Source of the DNA: Salipaludibacillus daqingensis
GTDB taxonomy: Bacteria > Bacillota > Bacilli > Bacillales > Salisediminibacteriaceae
Assembly: GCF_029891575.1 (NCBI RefSeq)
Contig: NZ_JARZHF010000011.1
Coordinates: 62,001 to 126,000, forward strand
Direction: 5' to 3'
DNA: 64,000 nucleotides
Under the pieces are notes generated by a model that had not been told where the DNA came from, ran no database searches, and saw only the letters and a list, made by a program, of their open reading frames with translations. Positions 1 to 7,893 of the stretch are shown here, one piece after another. Positions within the stretch are counted from its first letter, which is position 1, and each line of letters starts with the position of its first letter. Both the position numbers and the translations under genes were made by a program.

Positions 1-79
1 ATATTTGAAAGTATGCTGTTCTCGTCTCACGGTCTTCAAGTTCTTGGAGAGCTAAGACCGAACGTTCAAGTGTTTTCAT
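1..79 (-). CDS. Partial hypothetical protein, N-terminus only
   Basis: An ATG at 79 opens a frame that runs off the left edge; the visible residues begin MKTLERSVLALQELEDRE. It is preceded by GAGGG and its ATG overlaps the TAA of a tiny upstream frame (TTG at 153, 24 codons, ending at 79) as TAATG, which looks like translational coupling. It lies about 125 bp downstream of the anti-sigma gene on the same strand, so it may be the next gene of that operon. It does not resemble the membrane protein YhdK that follows yhdL in Bacillus subtilis. Function unknown; only about 26 residues are visible. Confidence 0.4.
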   Translation of the reverse strand, partial: MKTLERSVLALQELEDRETRTAYFQI

Positions 80-203
80 TAACCCTCTTTCTCTTTATAG
101 CTTTTCCAAATCTCAACCATATAACTAAGAAGCTGTTCTTTCTGTTTTCTCAATCACTAGAACTTCACTTTGGTCTGGTAAAGGGAGATAAGTGGTAGGT
201 AGT

Positions 204-1367
204 TCAATCATACTCGTTCCAATTCCATAAACTTACCTCATCCACTTGTAAAGCTTCGACCCATGCCTCTTCTTGTAAGGTCAAAACTTCCTTTGTTGGT
301 CCTGTTATGACAGCGCCATAATGAAAGAAGCCGTTGTTTTCTAAGTAAGAGATTCTTTCTGAAAGCTTCAACCCTCCAGAAACGAGATTATTCGCTTTCG
401 TTTCATGATCTTCTAAAAAAAATAACGTTTTCATGAATTGCTCATGAAGGACTTCTCCCTCCCCTACCGTGTAATCTGGTGACGAACGTGTTTCCGATAC
501 AGTCCTACTACCAAATAACCCTTGTTCCTGCTCTCTTGAATCCAAAATCATGTCATCTTCGTGCCAAATCGGAAAACTAGGAAAACCTATTGGGTTATCG
601 ACGATCCCTTGATTCCATTCTTCTGTTGCTTCTACACCCGTATCAACGGCTAACCAAGTCAAATCCATCTCCATGTTCTCGAATCTCTCAAATACATCTT
701 CCGTTTCTAATAGTTCTTCAAAGGAAACATACGCAGAAACAACCGTTCCTTCAGGTAGTTTATCTAACTTATTCCATTCGCTAGCACTGTCGAGATCAAA
801 CTCGCCGTCCGGATAAGCAAAAACAGCTCTGTTTTGAGTTCTCTCTCCTGAATATTCTCGTTCTGGATGACTCATCATTGAGAATAGAAAATTCACTTCC
901 ATTTCTCCGACTTTCACCGTTTCATGTCCTACATTTTTTTGCAAATCTCTTGTTGCCTTTAAACCAAAAAAAGGTGTCGTATTGGTGCTCGTTCCACCAA
1001 AAGTTTGATGAGGATCCGTAATGGTTAAGGTATGATCGATCACATTTCTAAAAACATCCACGCGATCTGGAGTTCCCCACGAATAGTAGACTGAGGTAAG
1101 AATAGAGGAAACTATTGTCAAAGCAAGAATCATCGTAATAGCGAAGAATGCCGTTTGTAACCTTGCTTTCCATTTGCTTCGCTTTAAGATTTTCTGCTGT
1201 TTCTTTTCGTTGATTTTAGAACCGTTTGATCCAGGTGATTCGTTTTCTTCCAAATGTTCCTGATACATTTCAAGTTTTTCTAATTCTTGTTCGAATGCAT
1301 CAAGCTCAGCATCTGATAGTTCCCCTTTTTCATAAGCTGCAAGTTTTCTTTTAAATTCATCGCTCAT
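204..1367 (-). CDS. Anti-sigma factor, YhdL-like (Sigma_reg_N/C type)
   Basis: A 387-residue single-pass membrane protein. The N-terminus is cytoplasmic, acidic and helical (about residues 1-65), followed by one hydrophobic segment (about 72-92, AFFAITMILALTIVSS) and a large extracytoplasmic domain. This is the layout of the sigma-factor-regulator family that includes B. subtilis YhdL, which holds SigM inactive at the membrane. Its start overlaps the end of the upstream sigma gene by 11 bp and the GGGAG ribosome site lies inside that gene, so the two are translationally coupled. Which sigma factor of the SigM/SigX/SigW group is the partner is inferred from context. No cysteine-zinc motif of the RsiW type is seen. 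Confidence 0.75.
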   Translation of the reverse strand: MSDEFKRKLAAYEKGELSDAELDAFEQELEKLEMYQEHLEENESPGSNGSKINEKKQQKILKRSKWKARLQTAFFAITMILALTIVSSILTSVYYSWGTPDRVDVFRNVIDHTLTITDPHQTFGGTSTNTTPFFGLKATRDLQKNVGHETVKVGEMEVNFLFSMMSHPEREYSGERTQNRAVFAYPDGEFDLDSASEWNKLDKLPEGTVVSAYVSFEELLETEDVFERFENMEMDLTWLAVDTGVEATEEWNQGIVDNPIGFPSFPIWHEDDMILDSREQEQGLFGSRTVSETRSSPDYTVGEGEVLHEQFMKTLFFLEDHETKANNLVSGGLKLSERISYLENNGFFHYGAVITGPTKEVLTLQEEAWVEALQVDEVSLWNWNEYD

Positions 1368-1851
1368 TTTCTCCCGCCTTTCTTATCGCTTGTCTGCCAC
1401 GGAACAATAATACTTTGAAATGTGTGACAGGGACATTCATTACTTGTGCTGCTTCCTTGTATGATAACTCATGAAAATCATGTAAAAGCACGGCATATCG
1501 CTGCTTCTCTGATAATCCAGATAACATATGGATGACTGCATGAATTTCTTCTTGAACAACGTATAATTCTTCTGGATCCTTTCTCTTATCAAAATACTGC
1601 ATAAAAAAGTTCTTTTCTTTCACTATCATTCTTTTGTGTTTACGGTAATGATCAATAAATGCGTGATGTGCAACGGTAAAAAGCCATGTTTTAATATTTT
1701 CTCCTTCATAATTCTCCACAAATAAATGAGCACGAAAAAAAGTTTCTTGCACTAAATCCTCTGCGGTGTGATGGTCATGACAAAGGGAAAGGAGAAAACG
1801 GTAAATATCATGGAAATAATCATTATAAATGCTGTCAATATTTTCTCTCAT
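1357..1851 (-). CDS. sigM: ECF RNA polymerase sigma factor, SigM-like
   Basis: A 164-residue extracytoplasmic-function sigma factor with the two expected helical domains. Region 2 (about residues 8-75) contains AEDLVQETFFRAH and IKTWLFTVAHHAFIDHYRKHKR, the core-binding and -10 recognition helices. Region 4 (about 105-160) contains LSYKEAAQVMNVPVTHFKVLLFRGRQAIRK, a helix-turn-helix for the -35 element. The order sigma then membrane anti-sigma matches B. subtilis sigM-yhdL. The start has a strong GGGAGGAG site, and an ECF-type promoter lies directly upstream, suggesting autoregulation. Family assignment is firm; SigM rather than another cell-envelope sigma is inferred. Confidence 0.75.
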   Translation of the reverse strand: MRENIDSIYNDYFHDIYRFLLSLCHDHHTAEDLVQETFFRAHLFVENYEGENIKTWLFTVAHHAFIDHYRKHKRMIVKEKNFFMQYFDKRKDPEELYVVQEEIHAVIHMLSGLSEKQRYAVLLHDFHELSYKEAAQVMNVPVTHFKVLLFRGRQAIRKAGENER

Positions 1852-1873
1852 TTTCTCCTCCCTTCATTAATAA

Positions 1874-1899
1874 CACGGATAAGATTGAAAAATGTAACA
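1874..1899 (-). promoter_or_regulatory. Predicted ECF sigma autoregulatory promoter
   Basis: Reading the minus strand, TGTTAC (1899-1894), a 16-bp spacer, then CGTG (1877-1874). This fits the general ECF pattern TGAAAC-N16-CGT known for B. subtilis SigM/SigW-type factors. It sits about 23 bp upstream of the sigma gene start, giving a short leader with a GGGAGG ribosome site. One -35 position deviates from consensus. Confidence 0.5.
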
Positions 1900-2116
1900 C
1901 GAGATTAGAAAAAAATTAATTTATTTTATCATTAGCTACTCCTGATTGAGTTTTATGATTCTATACAAACTAATTATACAGACACAGAGGTAGATTCTGT
2001 AAACCAATTTCTGAACCATAAATGTTAGGATCAGCTTTGCTTGCCTGCACATCGGGTTTCATTTTTACATACATTAGTTTAAAATGTACCCGCTATCTTG
2101 ACTGGAGGTGTGATGA

Positions 2117-2569
2117 TTGTTTTCCAAAAACAAACTCTCTGTTACGTTCATCCCCCCTGCCTCTGTCTGTGATCCCGTCCTCGGGCGAAAATACACGCTA
2201 ACCCACTCTGACGAGACAGGTGAGTTATTTTTGAGTGCGGGACTAATCTACGATACGAATGCCATTGACATGACCATGCGTGATGAAGTAATCGCTGAGT
2301 GGCAAAAAAATAGTGACGGCAGTGTGGCATTGAAGGGCTGCGCATTCGTTGACGCGGGAATATTCGATGAACAGACGGCAAGGAGAAGATATGCCATTTT
2401 CAAAAGAGAAATATCCTTGGCATTAATGGGAATGGTCAACGGCGACTCTGCTTTTTTTAGCTGCCATCCCACCCTCCTTGATTCTCCGATCTTCATACAA
2501 TACGTTTCCGTTTTTCCGCAATTTCATCAGGTTTCGTATGAAGGCACGCCGCGGCAGTACTTAGTTTAA
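2117..2569 (+). CDS. Stay-green family protein
   Basis: A 150-residue soluble protein. Family signatures are YTLTHSDETGELFLSAG (about residues 26-42), DEVIAEW (about 56-62) and RRRYAIFKREISLALMGMVNGD (about 88-109), matching the stay-green (SGR) family. In plants SGR removes magnesium from chlorophyll a; bacterial members occur in non-photosynthetic Bacillaceae and their native substrate is not established. The start is TTG at 2117, six bases after GGAGGTG; no in-frame ATG fits. It stands alone between divergently and convergently transcribed neighbours. A GC-rich stretch and T-run after the stop (about 2615-2650) could terminate it. Confidence 0.75.
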   Translation: MFSKNKLSVTFIPPASVCDPVLGRKYTLTHSDETGELFLSAGLIYDTNAIDMTMRDEVIAEWQKNSDGSVALKGCAFVDAGIFDEQTARRRYAIFKREISLALMGMVNGDSAFFSCHPTLLDSPIFIQYVSVFPQFHQVSYEGTPRQYLV

Positions 2570-2614
2570 TATAAATTCTGGAGATGTTTTAGTAGAAGTG
2601 TAGACCCTAATAAA

Positions 2615-2650
2615 GGGCTGTCCCAAAAGGCCCGAGAACAGTTTTTTTAA
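2615..2650. repeat. Possible insertion-sequence end remnant or terminator
   Basis: GGGCTGTCCCAAAAG at 2615-2629 resembles the terminal inverted repeats seen at ends of several Bacillaceae insertion sequences. It is followed by GGCCC and a run of seven T, so it could equally be a weak terminator for the stay-green gene. No transposase or second end is visible. Confidence 0.3.
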
Positions 2651-2731
2651 TATTTTTTCAGAGGTATTTTAAACGTAAATGTGATGGGAAACATGTTATT
2701 CAATAAAGTCATTCATTTTACAACCTTCACT

Positions 2732-3910
2732 TTAAAGAGCAGCGGATCCGCTTTTTCCTCTTTTAACACTCATGCTCAAACCGAACATAACAAGAAAAAA
2801 AACGGCTCCACTCATAAACGGAAAGGAATAATTAACATCAAACAAGCTGCCTGCCCATAATGGTCCCAGGATTCTTCCTAAACTCATAAAAGATTCCGTG
2901 ATTCCCATCGTCCTGCCCTGACTGTATACAGACCTTTTAGACACATAAGCTAATGCTGAAGGTTTTAAAAGAGCATTTAGTAAAATAAAAAAACTGACGG
3001 ACAAAATAATCATAGGGAACGTTTCAGCGTTCATGATGAGAATAAAACCTGCACCATTGCCGATTAAAGCACCTTTAATTACGTTTTCTTCCCCGAACTT
3101 TTTAGTTAAAGGCCCTACTAAAGCGCCTTGGGCAATTAAATAGATAAAACTCATAACCATTAATATAATACCTACTTCTCTAGGGCCATATCCAAACCTT
3201 TCTAATACGTAAAGTCCATAGACGCTTGAAAAATTTGATTTACCGAAATTAACAGCAAAAGCAGTGATTAGTCCAAAGGCCATAGGTGTCAGTAAGGCTT
3301 GCCATAGCCCAGACATACGAAAAAGTTTTATATTTTCCTTTTCAACGGCTCTTTTATTTTCCGGCAGGGATTCAGGAAGCCCAAACCAAATAATGATGCA
3401 TGTAGACAATGCAAACCCCGCAGCCAAAAAAAATGGAAGATATAGCGATTCTGCTCCAAGGAGCCCTCCAATGGCAGGACCTAAGATGATACCAAGTCCT
3501 GCCGCCGCCCCGATTTTACCTATGGCGCCTCCCCTGTCTTCATCTTCCGTTACATCACTTGTATAAGCCATCGCCACCGGAAAAACGGCAGAAGATAAAG
3601 CGCCTGAAAATAATTGCGCCGCATACAGCATCCAGAGATGGGTTGAAAATCCAAAGAAAATCATAGCTGCTCCCAAGCCGCCCATACCTATAAGCAGCAT
3701 CGGCTTTCTCCCATACTTATCGGAAAGGCTTCCCCAAATCGGTGCAAAAATTAGCTGCATGGCTCCATAGCTTGCGATAAGCAGTCCAACTTGTAATCCA
3801 CCCCCTCCGTATTTCTCTATTAGAAAAGGAAATAAAGGTAAAGCGATCCCGTAACCTGTCATGGCGATGGCGATACTGGTGAATAAGATAATTAATTTTT
3901 TTCTATTCAT
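2732..3910 (-). CDS. MFS multidrug-type efflux transporter
   Basis: A 392-residue membrane protein with about twelve hydrophobic segments. The loop GSLSDKYGRKPMLLIG (about residues 62-77) is the classic major-facilitator motif A between helices 2 and 3, and GAAAGLGIILGPAIGGLLG in helix 5 is the antiporter motif C of drug/proton exporters such as TetA and NorA. The long open frame continues upstream to 4207, but that extension is low-complexity and runs through an operator; ATG 3910 with GAAGGAT in front is the better start. It follows the phosphotransferase-like gene by 98 bp and has its own TetR-type operator, so it likely exports the drug that induces the cassette. Substrate unknown. Confidence 0.85.
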   Translation of the reverse strand: MNRKKLIILFTSIAIAMTGYGIALPLFPFLIEKYGGGGLQVGLLIASYGAMQLIFAPIWGSLSDKYGRKPMLLIGMGGLGAAMIFFGFSTHLWMLYAAQLFSGALSSAVFPVAMAYTSDVTEDEDRGGAIGKIGAAAGLGIILGPAIGGLLGAESLYLPFFLAAGFALSTCIIIWFGLPESLPENKRAVEKENIKLFRMSGLWQALLTPMAFGLITAFAVNFGKSNFSSVYGLYVLERFGYGPREVGIILMVMSFIYLIAQGALVGPLTKKFGEENVIKGALIGNGAGFILIMNAETFPMIILSVSFFILLNALLKPSALAYVSKRSVYSQGRTMGITESFMSLGRILGPLWAGSLFDVNYSFPFMSGAVFFLVMFGLSMSVKRGKSGSAAL

Positions 3911-3943
3911 AAGTGATCCTTCTTTCTTAATAGTTTCATAATT

Positions 3944-3960
3944 ATACCGACCGTCGGTAT
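3944..3960. promoter_or_regulatory. TetR-type operator before the MFS gene
   Basis: Perfect palindrome ATACCGAC-C-GTCGGTAT with 8-bp arms and a 1-bp centre. On the minus strand it overlaps a TATAAT (3946-3941), so a bound repressor would cover the -10 region. It has the same design as the operators at 6687 and 7427. Confidence 0.7.
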
Positions 3961-3974
3961 GTATATGAGGTAAA

Positions 3975-3999
3975 TACAGGTGGAATTTCTCCACCTGTA
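3975..3999 (-). terminator. Hairpin between phosphotransferase-like gene and MFS gene
   Basis: TACAGGTGGA (3975-3984) and TCCACCTGTA (3990-3999) form a perfect 10-bp stem with a 5-base loop, just downstream of the 4009 stop on the minus strand. Only a short T-run follows, so it may attenuate rather than fully terminate. Confidence 0.45.
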
Positions 4000-4008
4000 A
4001 TATCATAC

Positions 4009-6630
4009 TTATTCCTGCTCTACCAATTCTACGACCCCTGTTTCCCCATTGACTTTGACTATTTGACCGTCTTTCAGTACCAACCTTGCATGGCCCACCC
4101 CTGCCACTGCAGGTACCCCATATTCTCTGGCTACGACAGAACCATGGGAGATTGGTCCGCCGGTTTCCATAATGAGTGCGCCGATCTTTAAGAATAGCGG
4201 CGTCCATGAAGGATTTGTTCCGGCAGTTACGAGAATGTCGCCCTTATCCAGTTTTCGACCTTCTTCCGGCGTTTCTAACACCTTAACTTTCCCTTCATAA
4301 ATTCCGGGGGAAACCGCTACACCCACAAGAGAATTATCGCTTGACTCCTGGAATGCAGAATATATACTTTCTCCTGTACTCGTCAGGAGCCTCGGAGCGT
4401 TCATTTTTAATTCTCTGTGGTACTTTTCTTTGTTTTCAGCTGCGAGCTGACGCAGATCTTCTTCGGATAAAATATCATCTATCGTGACAAAAAATATATC
4501 TAATTTATCCGTTAACTTGCCTTCCTCCTCTAAGTGCGTACCGACCTCAATCAGTTTATCTCTGTAATTGCTGAAAACTTCGGTTATGACAAATTTAGAA
4601 AGCTCTCTAATGCCAAACATTTCCCGGAAATCCCTTAATAATTTTTCAACTTTTCTTGCATCTTTTTTGTAACCCTTTTGTCTCAGATTCGTCTTTATTC
4701 TTTCAATAGCAGCTTCGGCTTCTTTTTCACCTTCAAAAAATTTATTGATACCTTCCTGGTAGTTTTGATTGTCAATATAGGCATTTATCAGATCTATTAC
4801 ATATTCCGGTTCTTCTCTCCATTCCGACACGCCAACATCAAGCTCGACAGAAGACCTGTGTCCATACTTCTTAAGGAACGACGTCATCTCCTCATCTGCG
4901 GGATCAGGCTTTTTACCTTTTTGATCATATTGTTCCGCAAGCTTTAAAATTTCTATGCCCATCTGTGTGGTAACACTGTACGGAACTGACTTTTCTACCT
5001 CGTATAAATCCGACAGGTCATCCAAGCGATTCCCCAATATCTTTTTAGCTTTCTCAATATAAGTGGAAGAAACAGCAACATAGAAGAGCAAATTCCCACA
5101 GTTCTGAATAAGCTTATGACTGTTTTGACGAATAAAACGGAAAATTTCCTCCGGCGTTTTTAGCTTATCCGTCTCTTCCTTAAACTCTTTAACGGTCTCT
5201 TTTGCAATATGAATCGCCTTGTTTCTCGCAGCTTTTGGTGAGAAGATGCCTCTGCTGTACTTCAAACCTGCCCCTGTTAAATATTTTACAAGACGGAGAT
5301 TAATGAAACGAAGCAAGTTAACTGCTTCTTTATGATTTATAAGATCTGCTTTATTTCTTTCTGCCAGTTGAAGTAAAGCTTTCGTGGTCATCGGATCTTT
5401 GTCGGCTGTATCATTCTTTCTGAATTTATCCCAGCTTTTCTCTTTTCTTAGAAAGTCTGTTATATCGATAAAGATTCGGCCCCCAACAACCTGATACCAC
5501 CAAAGATCTAGATCGCTTCCTTTTCTATTTTCAGCACCAAACACTCTCGCTGTGTCCAGTACCATTACTCTTATAATATCTTCACCCATAGGAGTAAATG
5601 GCTCTTTCATTGCCTGCGAATAATTATTTAAATTCAAGTGAATTCTGAGACCGTCTTTACCGGATTGTTTCTCCGGTAAAGGATAAAGAGAGGTGATTGG
5701 CCTTGATTGGACGAGATAAAAGCGTTCATCTCGGTAAGCCCATTCCAGATCCTGCGGCGAACCGAAATAATTTTCCGCCAGTACAGAAAGCTTCAGGAGC
5801 TCCTTCACTTCCTGGTGAGTTAAGGTAGCTACATTTTGTTTTTCATCTGGAATTTTAACCGTATCAATACCTTTTACCTTTCTTACAGTCATCAGCTGCT
5901 TCCGGCCAATCAATTCCTCCAAAATTTCTCCGGTTTTTTTGTCAACGACCCATTGGTCAGGAGTGACTTCACCGCTGACAATAGCCTCCCCCAGGCCCCA
6001 TGATGAATTAATTAAAATCTGATCCCGTCTTCCGTTTACAGGATTTGCTGTAAAAAGAATGCCTGACTTTTCTGCATTGACCATACGCTGAACAACGACG
6101 CCATGCGCCAATTCAGTATTCTCAATCCTTTGTTCAAGCCGATAAGAGATGGCTCTGCTGTTCCATAACGAAGCCCAGCACGCTTGAATGCTGTGGAAAA
6201 GCTCGTCCTCTCCTTTTACGTTTAAGAACGTATCATACTGTCCCGCAAATGATGTGCCAGGTAAATCTTCTGCTGTAGCTGACGACCTCACAGCAACCTC
6301 CTGTGCACCTGATAAGTTGAACGCAGCTTTAATCTCATGATTGATCTGATGTGGTATAACTCCCTCTTTAATGAAGTTCTGTATTTCGGATGCCGCCTTC
6401 TCAATTAACTCAATATCGTTGCCAACAGTAGCATCTAAAATTTTTCGGATTTTTTCTTCCAAGTTATTCTCTTTTATGAATAATTTATAAGCATCTGTTA
6501 ACACAACAAATCCTTCCGGCACAGGCAGTTGAGCCTCTAACATATCCCCAAGATTAGCGGCTTTTCCACCCACCGACTGAAAATCTTTACCTCCTATCTC
6601 CTTTAAAAACCTCACATATTCGTACCCCAT
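4009..6630 (-). CDS. PEP-synthase/rifampin-phosphotransferase-like enzyme
   Basis: An 873-residue three-domain phosphotransfer protein. The N-terminal ATP-grasp domain (about residues 1-320) has VGGKAANLGDM and AVRSSATAEDLPGTSFAGQYDTF. The middle part (about 325-760) is unlike PEP synthase, as expected for the substrate-binding domain of rifampin phosphotransferase (RPH). The C-terminal swivelling domain has GGPISHGSVVAREYGVPAV with the phospho-accepting histidine near residue 829. Length and histidine position match RPH enzymes of Listeria and Bacillus (about 865 residues, His825); full PEP synthases lack this middle domain. RPH phosphorylates rifamycins using ATP. The linked TetR repressor, shared operator and drug pump support a resistance role, but the actual substrate is inferred. 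ATG 6630 has AAAAGGAGGG. Confidence 0.75.
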   Translation of the reverse strand: MGYEYVRFLKEIGGKDFQSVGGKAANLGDMLEAQLPVPEGFVVLTDAYKLFIKENNLEEKIRKILDATVGNDIELIEKAASEIQNFIKEGVIPHQINHEIKAAFNLSGAQEVAVRSSATAEDLPGTSFAGQYDTFLNVKGEDELFHSIQACWASLWNSRAISYRLEQRIENTELAHGVVVQRMVNAEKSGILFTANPVNGRRDQILINSSWGLGEAIVSGEVTPDQWVVDKKTGEILEELIGRKQLMTVRKVKGIDTVKIPDEKQNVATLTHQEVKELLKLSVLAENYFGSPQDLEWAYRDERFYLVQSRPITSLYPLPEKQSGKDGLRIHLNLNNYSQAMKEPFTPMGEDIIRVMVLDTARVFGAENRKGSDLDLWWYQVVGGRIFIDITDFLRKEKSWDKFRKNDTADKDPMTTKALLQLAERNKADLINHKEAVNLLRFINLRLVKYLTGAGLKYSRGIFSPKAARNKAIHIAKETVKEFKEETDKLKTPEEIFRFIRQNSHKLIQNCGNLLFYVAVSSTYIEKAKKILGNRLDDLSDLYEVEKSVPYSVTTQMGIEILKLAEQYDQKGKKPDPADEEMTSFLKKYGHRSSVELDVGVSEWREEPEYVIDLINAYIDNQNYQEGINKFFEGEKEAEAAIERIKTNLRQKGYKKDARKVEKLLRDFREMFGIRELSKFVITEVFSNYRDKLIEVGTHLEEEGKLTDKLDIFFVTIDDILSEEDLRQLAAENKEKYHRELKMNAPRLLTSTGESIYSAFQESSDNSLVGVAVSPGIYEGKVKVLETPEEGRKLDKGDILVTAGTNPSWTPLFLKIGALIMETGGPISHGSVVAREYGVPAVAGVGHARLVLKDGQIVKVNGETGVVELVEQE

Positions 6631-6686
6631 AGATGTACCCTCCTTTTAATTATTTTGACCTGAAACCGTTAATTGATTTAGGCAGT

Positions 6687-6703
6687 ATACCAACGGTTGG
6701 TAT
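6687..6703. promoter_or_regulatory. TetR-type operator before the phosphotransferase-like gene
   Basis: Perfect palindrome ATACCAAC-G-GTTGGTAT, 8-bp arms and 1-bp centre. It lies in the 91-bp gap between the tetR stop and the next start and overlaps a TATACT on the minus strand. Confidence 0.65.
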
Positions 6704-6721
6704 GTTCATGTGTAAAAAAAA

Positions 6722-7405
6722 TCAAAAATATCTTTCCATAAAGGTTTTTTTGATCTTAAACGTATTTTTATCTACTTTAAAAAATCTCTCTACTACCTCT
6801 TCATAAAACTCCAATTTTTGTTCCAAGGCTATTTTAAATTCCTGCTCATTTAATGTCTTATTTTCCAGCATGTCCTCTTCCAGTACGTCAATTGATTTGC
6901 TTAAATTATCGAATATAAACAGTAAAAACTCAGCCATTTCTGAGGAATCAGGTATATCGAATAAGTTGTCTTTTAACCCCTCATCCAGCATCTTTTTATA
7001 ATACGGAAGAATACTTGCTTTCAGCTTATCTATTATTTTTTTCTGGAGCTTTAAATTTTCTTCACTGTTGAACGCACTTTTGATTTTTTTACGTTTGTCT
7101 TTAAACTGTTTCTTATGCTGCTGAATAACTTTAATGGAATAGTTTATCTTTTCCACAGCATCCATGTCCGTTCGCTCAGATAATTTTCTAACTTGATAAA
7201 TGACCTCTTCAGCAAAAGTTTCAGAAATTTGTTCAATAACGTCCTCTTTTGATTCAAAATAATGATAAAAGGCGCCTTTTGAAAGACCAACTTGGTTAAT
7301 GATGTCTTTAATAGTCGTTTTTTCGTATCCTTTTTCGTAAAACAATTCTAACGCCGTATCCAGAAATTCCTGTTTTCTGTCTTGCCGCTCTTTTCCATCT
7401 CTCAT
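6722..7405 (-). CDS. TetR family transcriptional repressor of the resistance cassette
   Basis: A 227-residue regulator. The N-terminal helix-turn-helix is ILDTALELFYEKGYEKTTI-type: TALELFYEKGYEKTTIKDI followed by GLSKGAFYHYFESKEDV, the hallmark TetR/AcrR DNA-binding region. The C-terminal ligand/dimer domain is all-helical and lysine-rich. The frame is open to 7489, but the extension would run through the promoter and operator; ATG 7405 with GAGGGTG six bases upstream is chosen. The promoter is TTGACT-N17-TAAAAT with the operator at about +2, so autorepression is likely. Matching palindromes precede the two downstream genes, making a three-operon regulon inside 5 kb. Ligand unknown. Confidence 0.85.
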   Translation of the reverse strand: MRDGKERQDRKQEFLDTALELFYEKGYEKTTIKDIINQVGLSKGAFYHYFESKEDVIEQISETFAEEVIYQVRKLSERTDMDAVEKINYSIKVIQQHKKQFKDKRKKIKSAFNSEENLKLQKKIIDKLKASILPYYKKMLDEGLKDNLFDIPDSSEMAEFLLFIFDNLSKSIDVLEEDMLENKTLNEQEFKIALEQKLEFYEEVVERFFKVDKNTFKIKKTFMERYF

Positions 7406-7426
7406 TGCTTTCACCCTCTCTTTAAA

Positions 7427-7443
7427 ATACCGACCGCCGGTTT
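7427..7443. promoter_or_regulatory. TetR-type operator of the tetR gene
   Basis: Imperfect palindrome ATACCGAC-C-GCCGGTTT, same spacing as the two perfect copies downstream. It sits just after the predicted transcription start of the tetR promoter. Confidence 0.6.
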
Positions 7444-7451
7444 GTAAATTA

Positions 7452-7480
7452 ATTTTATCCTGTCTTTTTAAAGAAGTCAA
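7452..7480 (-). promoter_or_regulatory. tetR promoter
   Basis: On the minus strand TTGACT (7480-7475), 17-bp spacer, TAAAAT (7457-7452). This is a near-consensus housekeeping promoter that drives the repressor gene and probably the downstream cassette by readthrough. Confidence 0.6.
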
Positions 7481-7846
7481 TACCTCCACAAATCGAAAAA
7501 CACCGTTAAATCATGCTTCTAACCTCTCTTAATTGTGACAAAATTATGTAAAAAATAAAAAGTATATCTTCTATATCCCTTTGAAACGAAATGGATGAAA
7601 GGGAAAAAGGTTTCAGACTTTAAGCCAGCATAAATATTGGTCATCAGGGACACAAATCCATCGATGGACTGAGCCGTATCATTTTTCGTGAGGGTATTAA
7701 ATTTTCGTTCCGATCATCATGGAAGGCCGCACATTATTGCGCGGCCTTCCCTTCTATAAACCGGTGTTGCCTTTCTCGCAGATGCTATTCAATGAGTCTT
7801 GGGCAAATCCAGCCAAACAGCCAATTAAGACCCGGGCACCTCACAC
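7481..7846. other. Intergenic stretch without a recognised gene
   Basis: No convincing reading frame. It contains one strong hairpin, GGAAGGCCGC (7721-7730) with GCGGCCTTCC (7741-7750), without a T-run on either side. Its role is unknown. Confidence 0.4.
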
Positions 7847-7887
7847 ATTAAAAACCGCACCAGCACGCTTATATGCTGGTACGGTTT
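7847..7887 (-). terminator. Rho-independent terminator of the aldehyde dehydrogenase gene
   Basis: Stem AAACCG-C-ACCAGCA (7852-7865) pairs with TGCTGGT-A-CGGTTT (7874-7887) around an 8-base loop, with one internal mismatch. On the minus strand it ends in TTTTTAA. It starts seven bases after the stop codon. Confidence 0.75.
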
Positions 7888-7893
7888 AATTTA

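Noticed and set aside
13-198. 61-residue plus-strand frame at the left edge
   Set aside because: It overlaps a better supported minus-strand start at 79 and has no ribosome site.
2615-2650. Intact insertion sequence
   Set aside because: Only one end-like sequence is present; no transposase or second end was found nearby.
3911-4207. N-terminal extension of the MFS transporter (99 residues)
   Set aside because: It would run through an operator, a hairpin and the end of the phosphotransferase gene, and it lacks protein-like composition and a ribosome site.
7406-7489. N-terminal extension of the TetR regulator
   Set aside because: It covers the -10 element, the operator and most of the promoter; the internal ATG has a good ribosome site.
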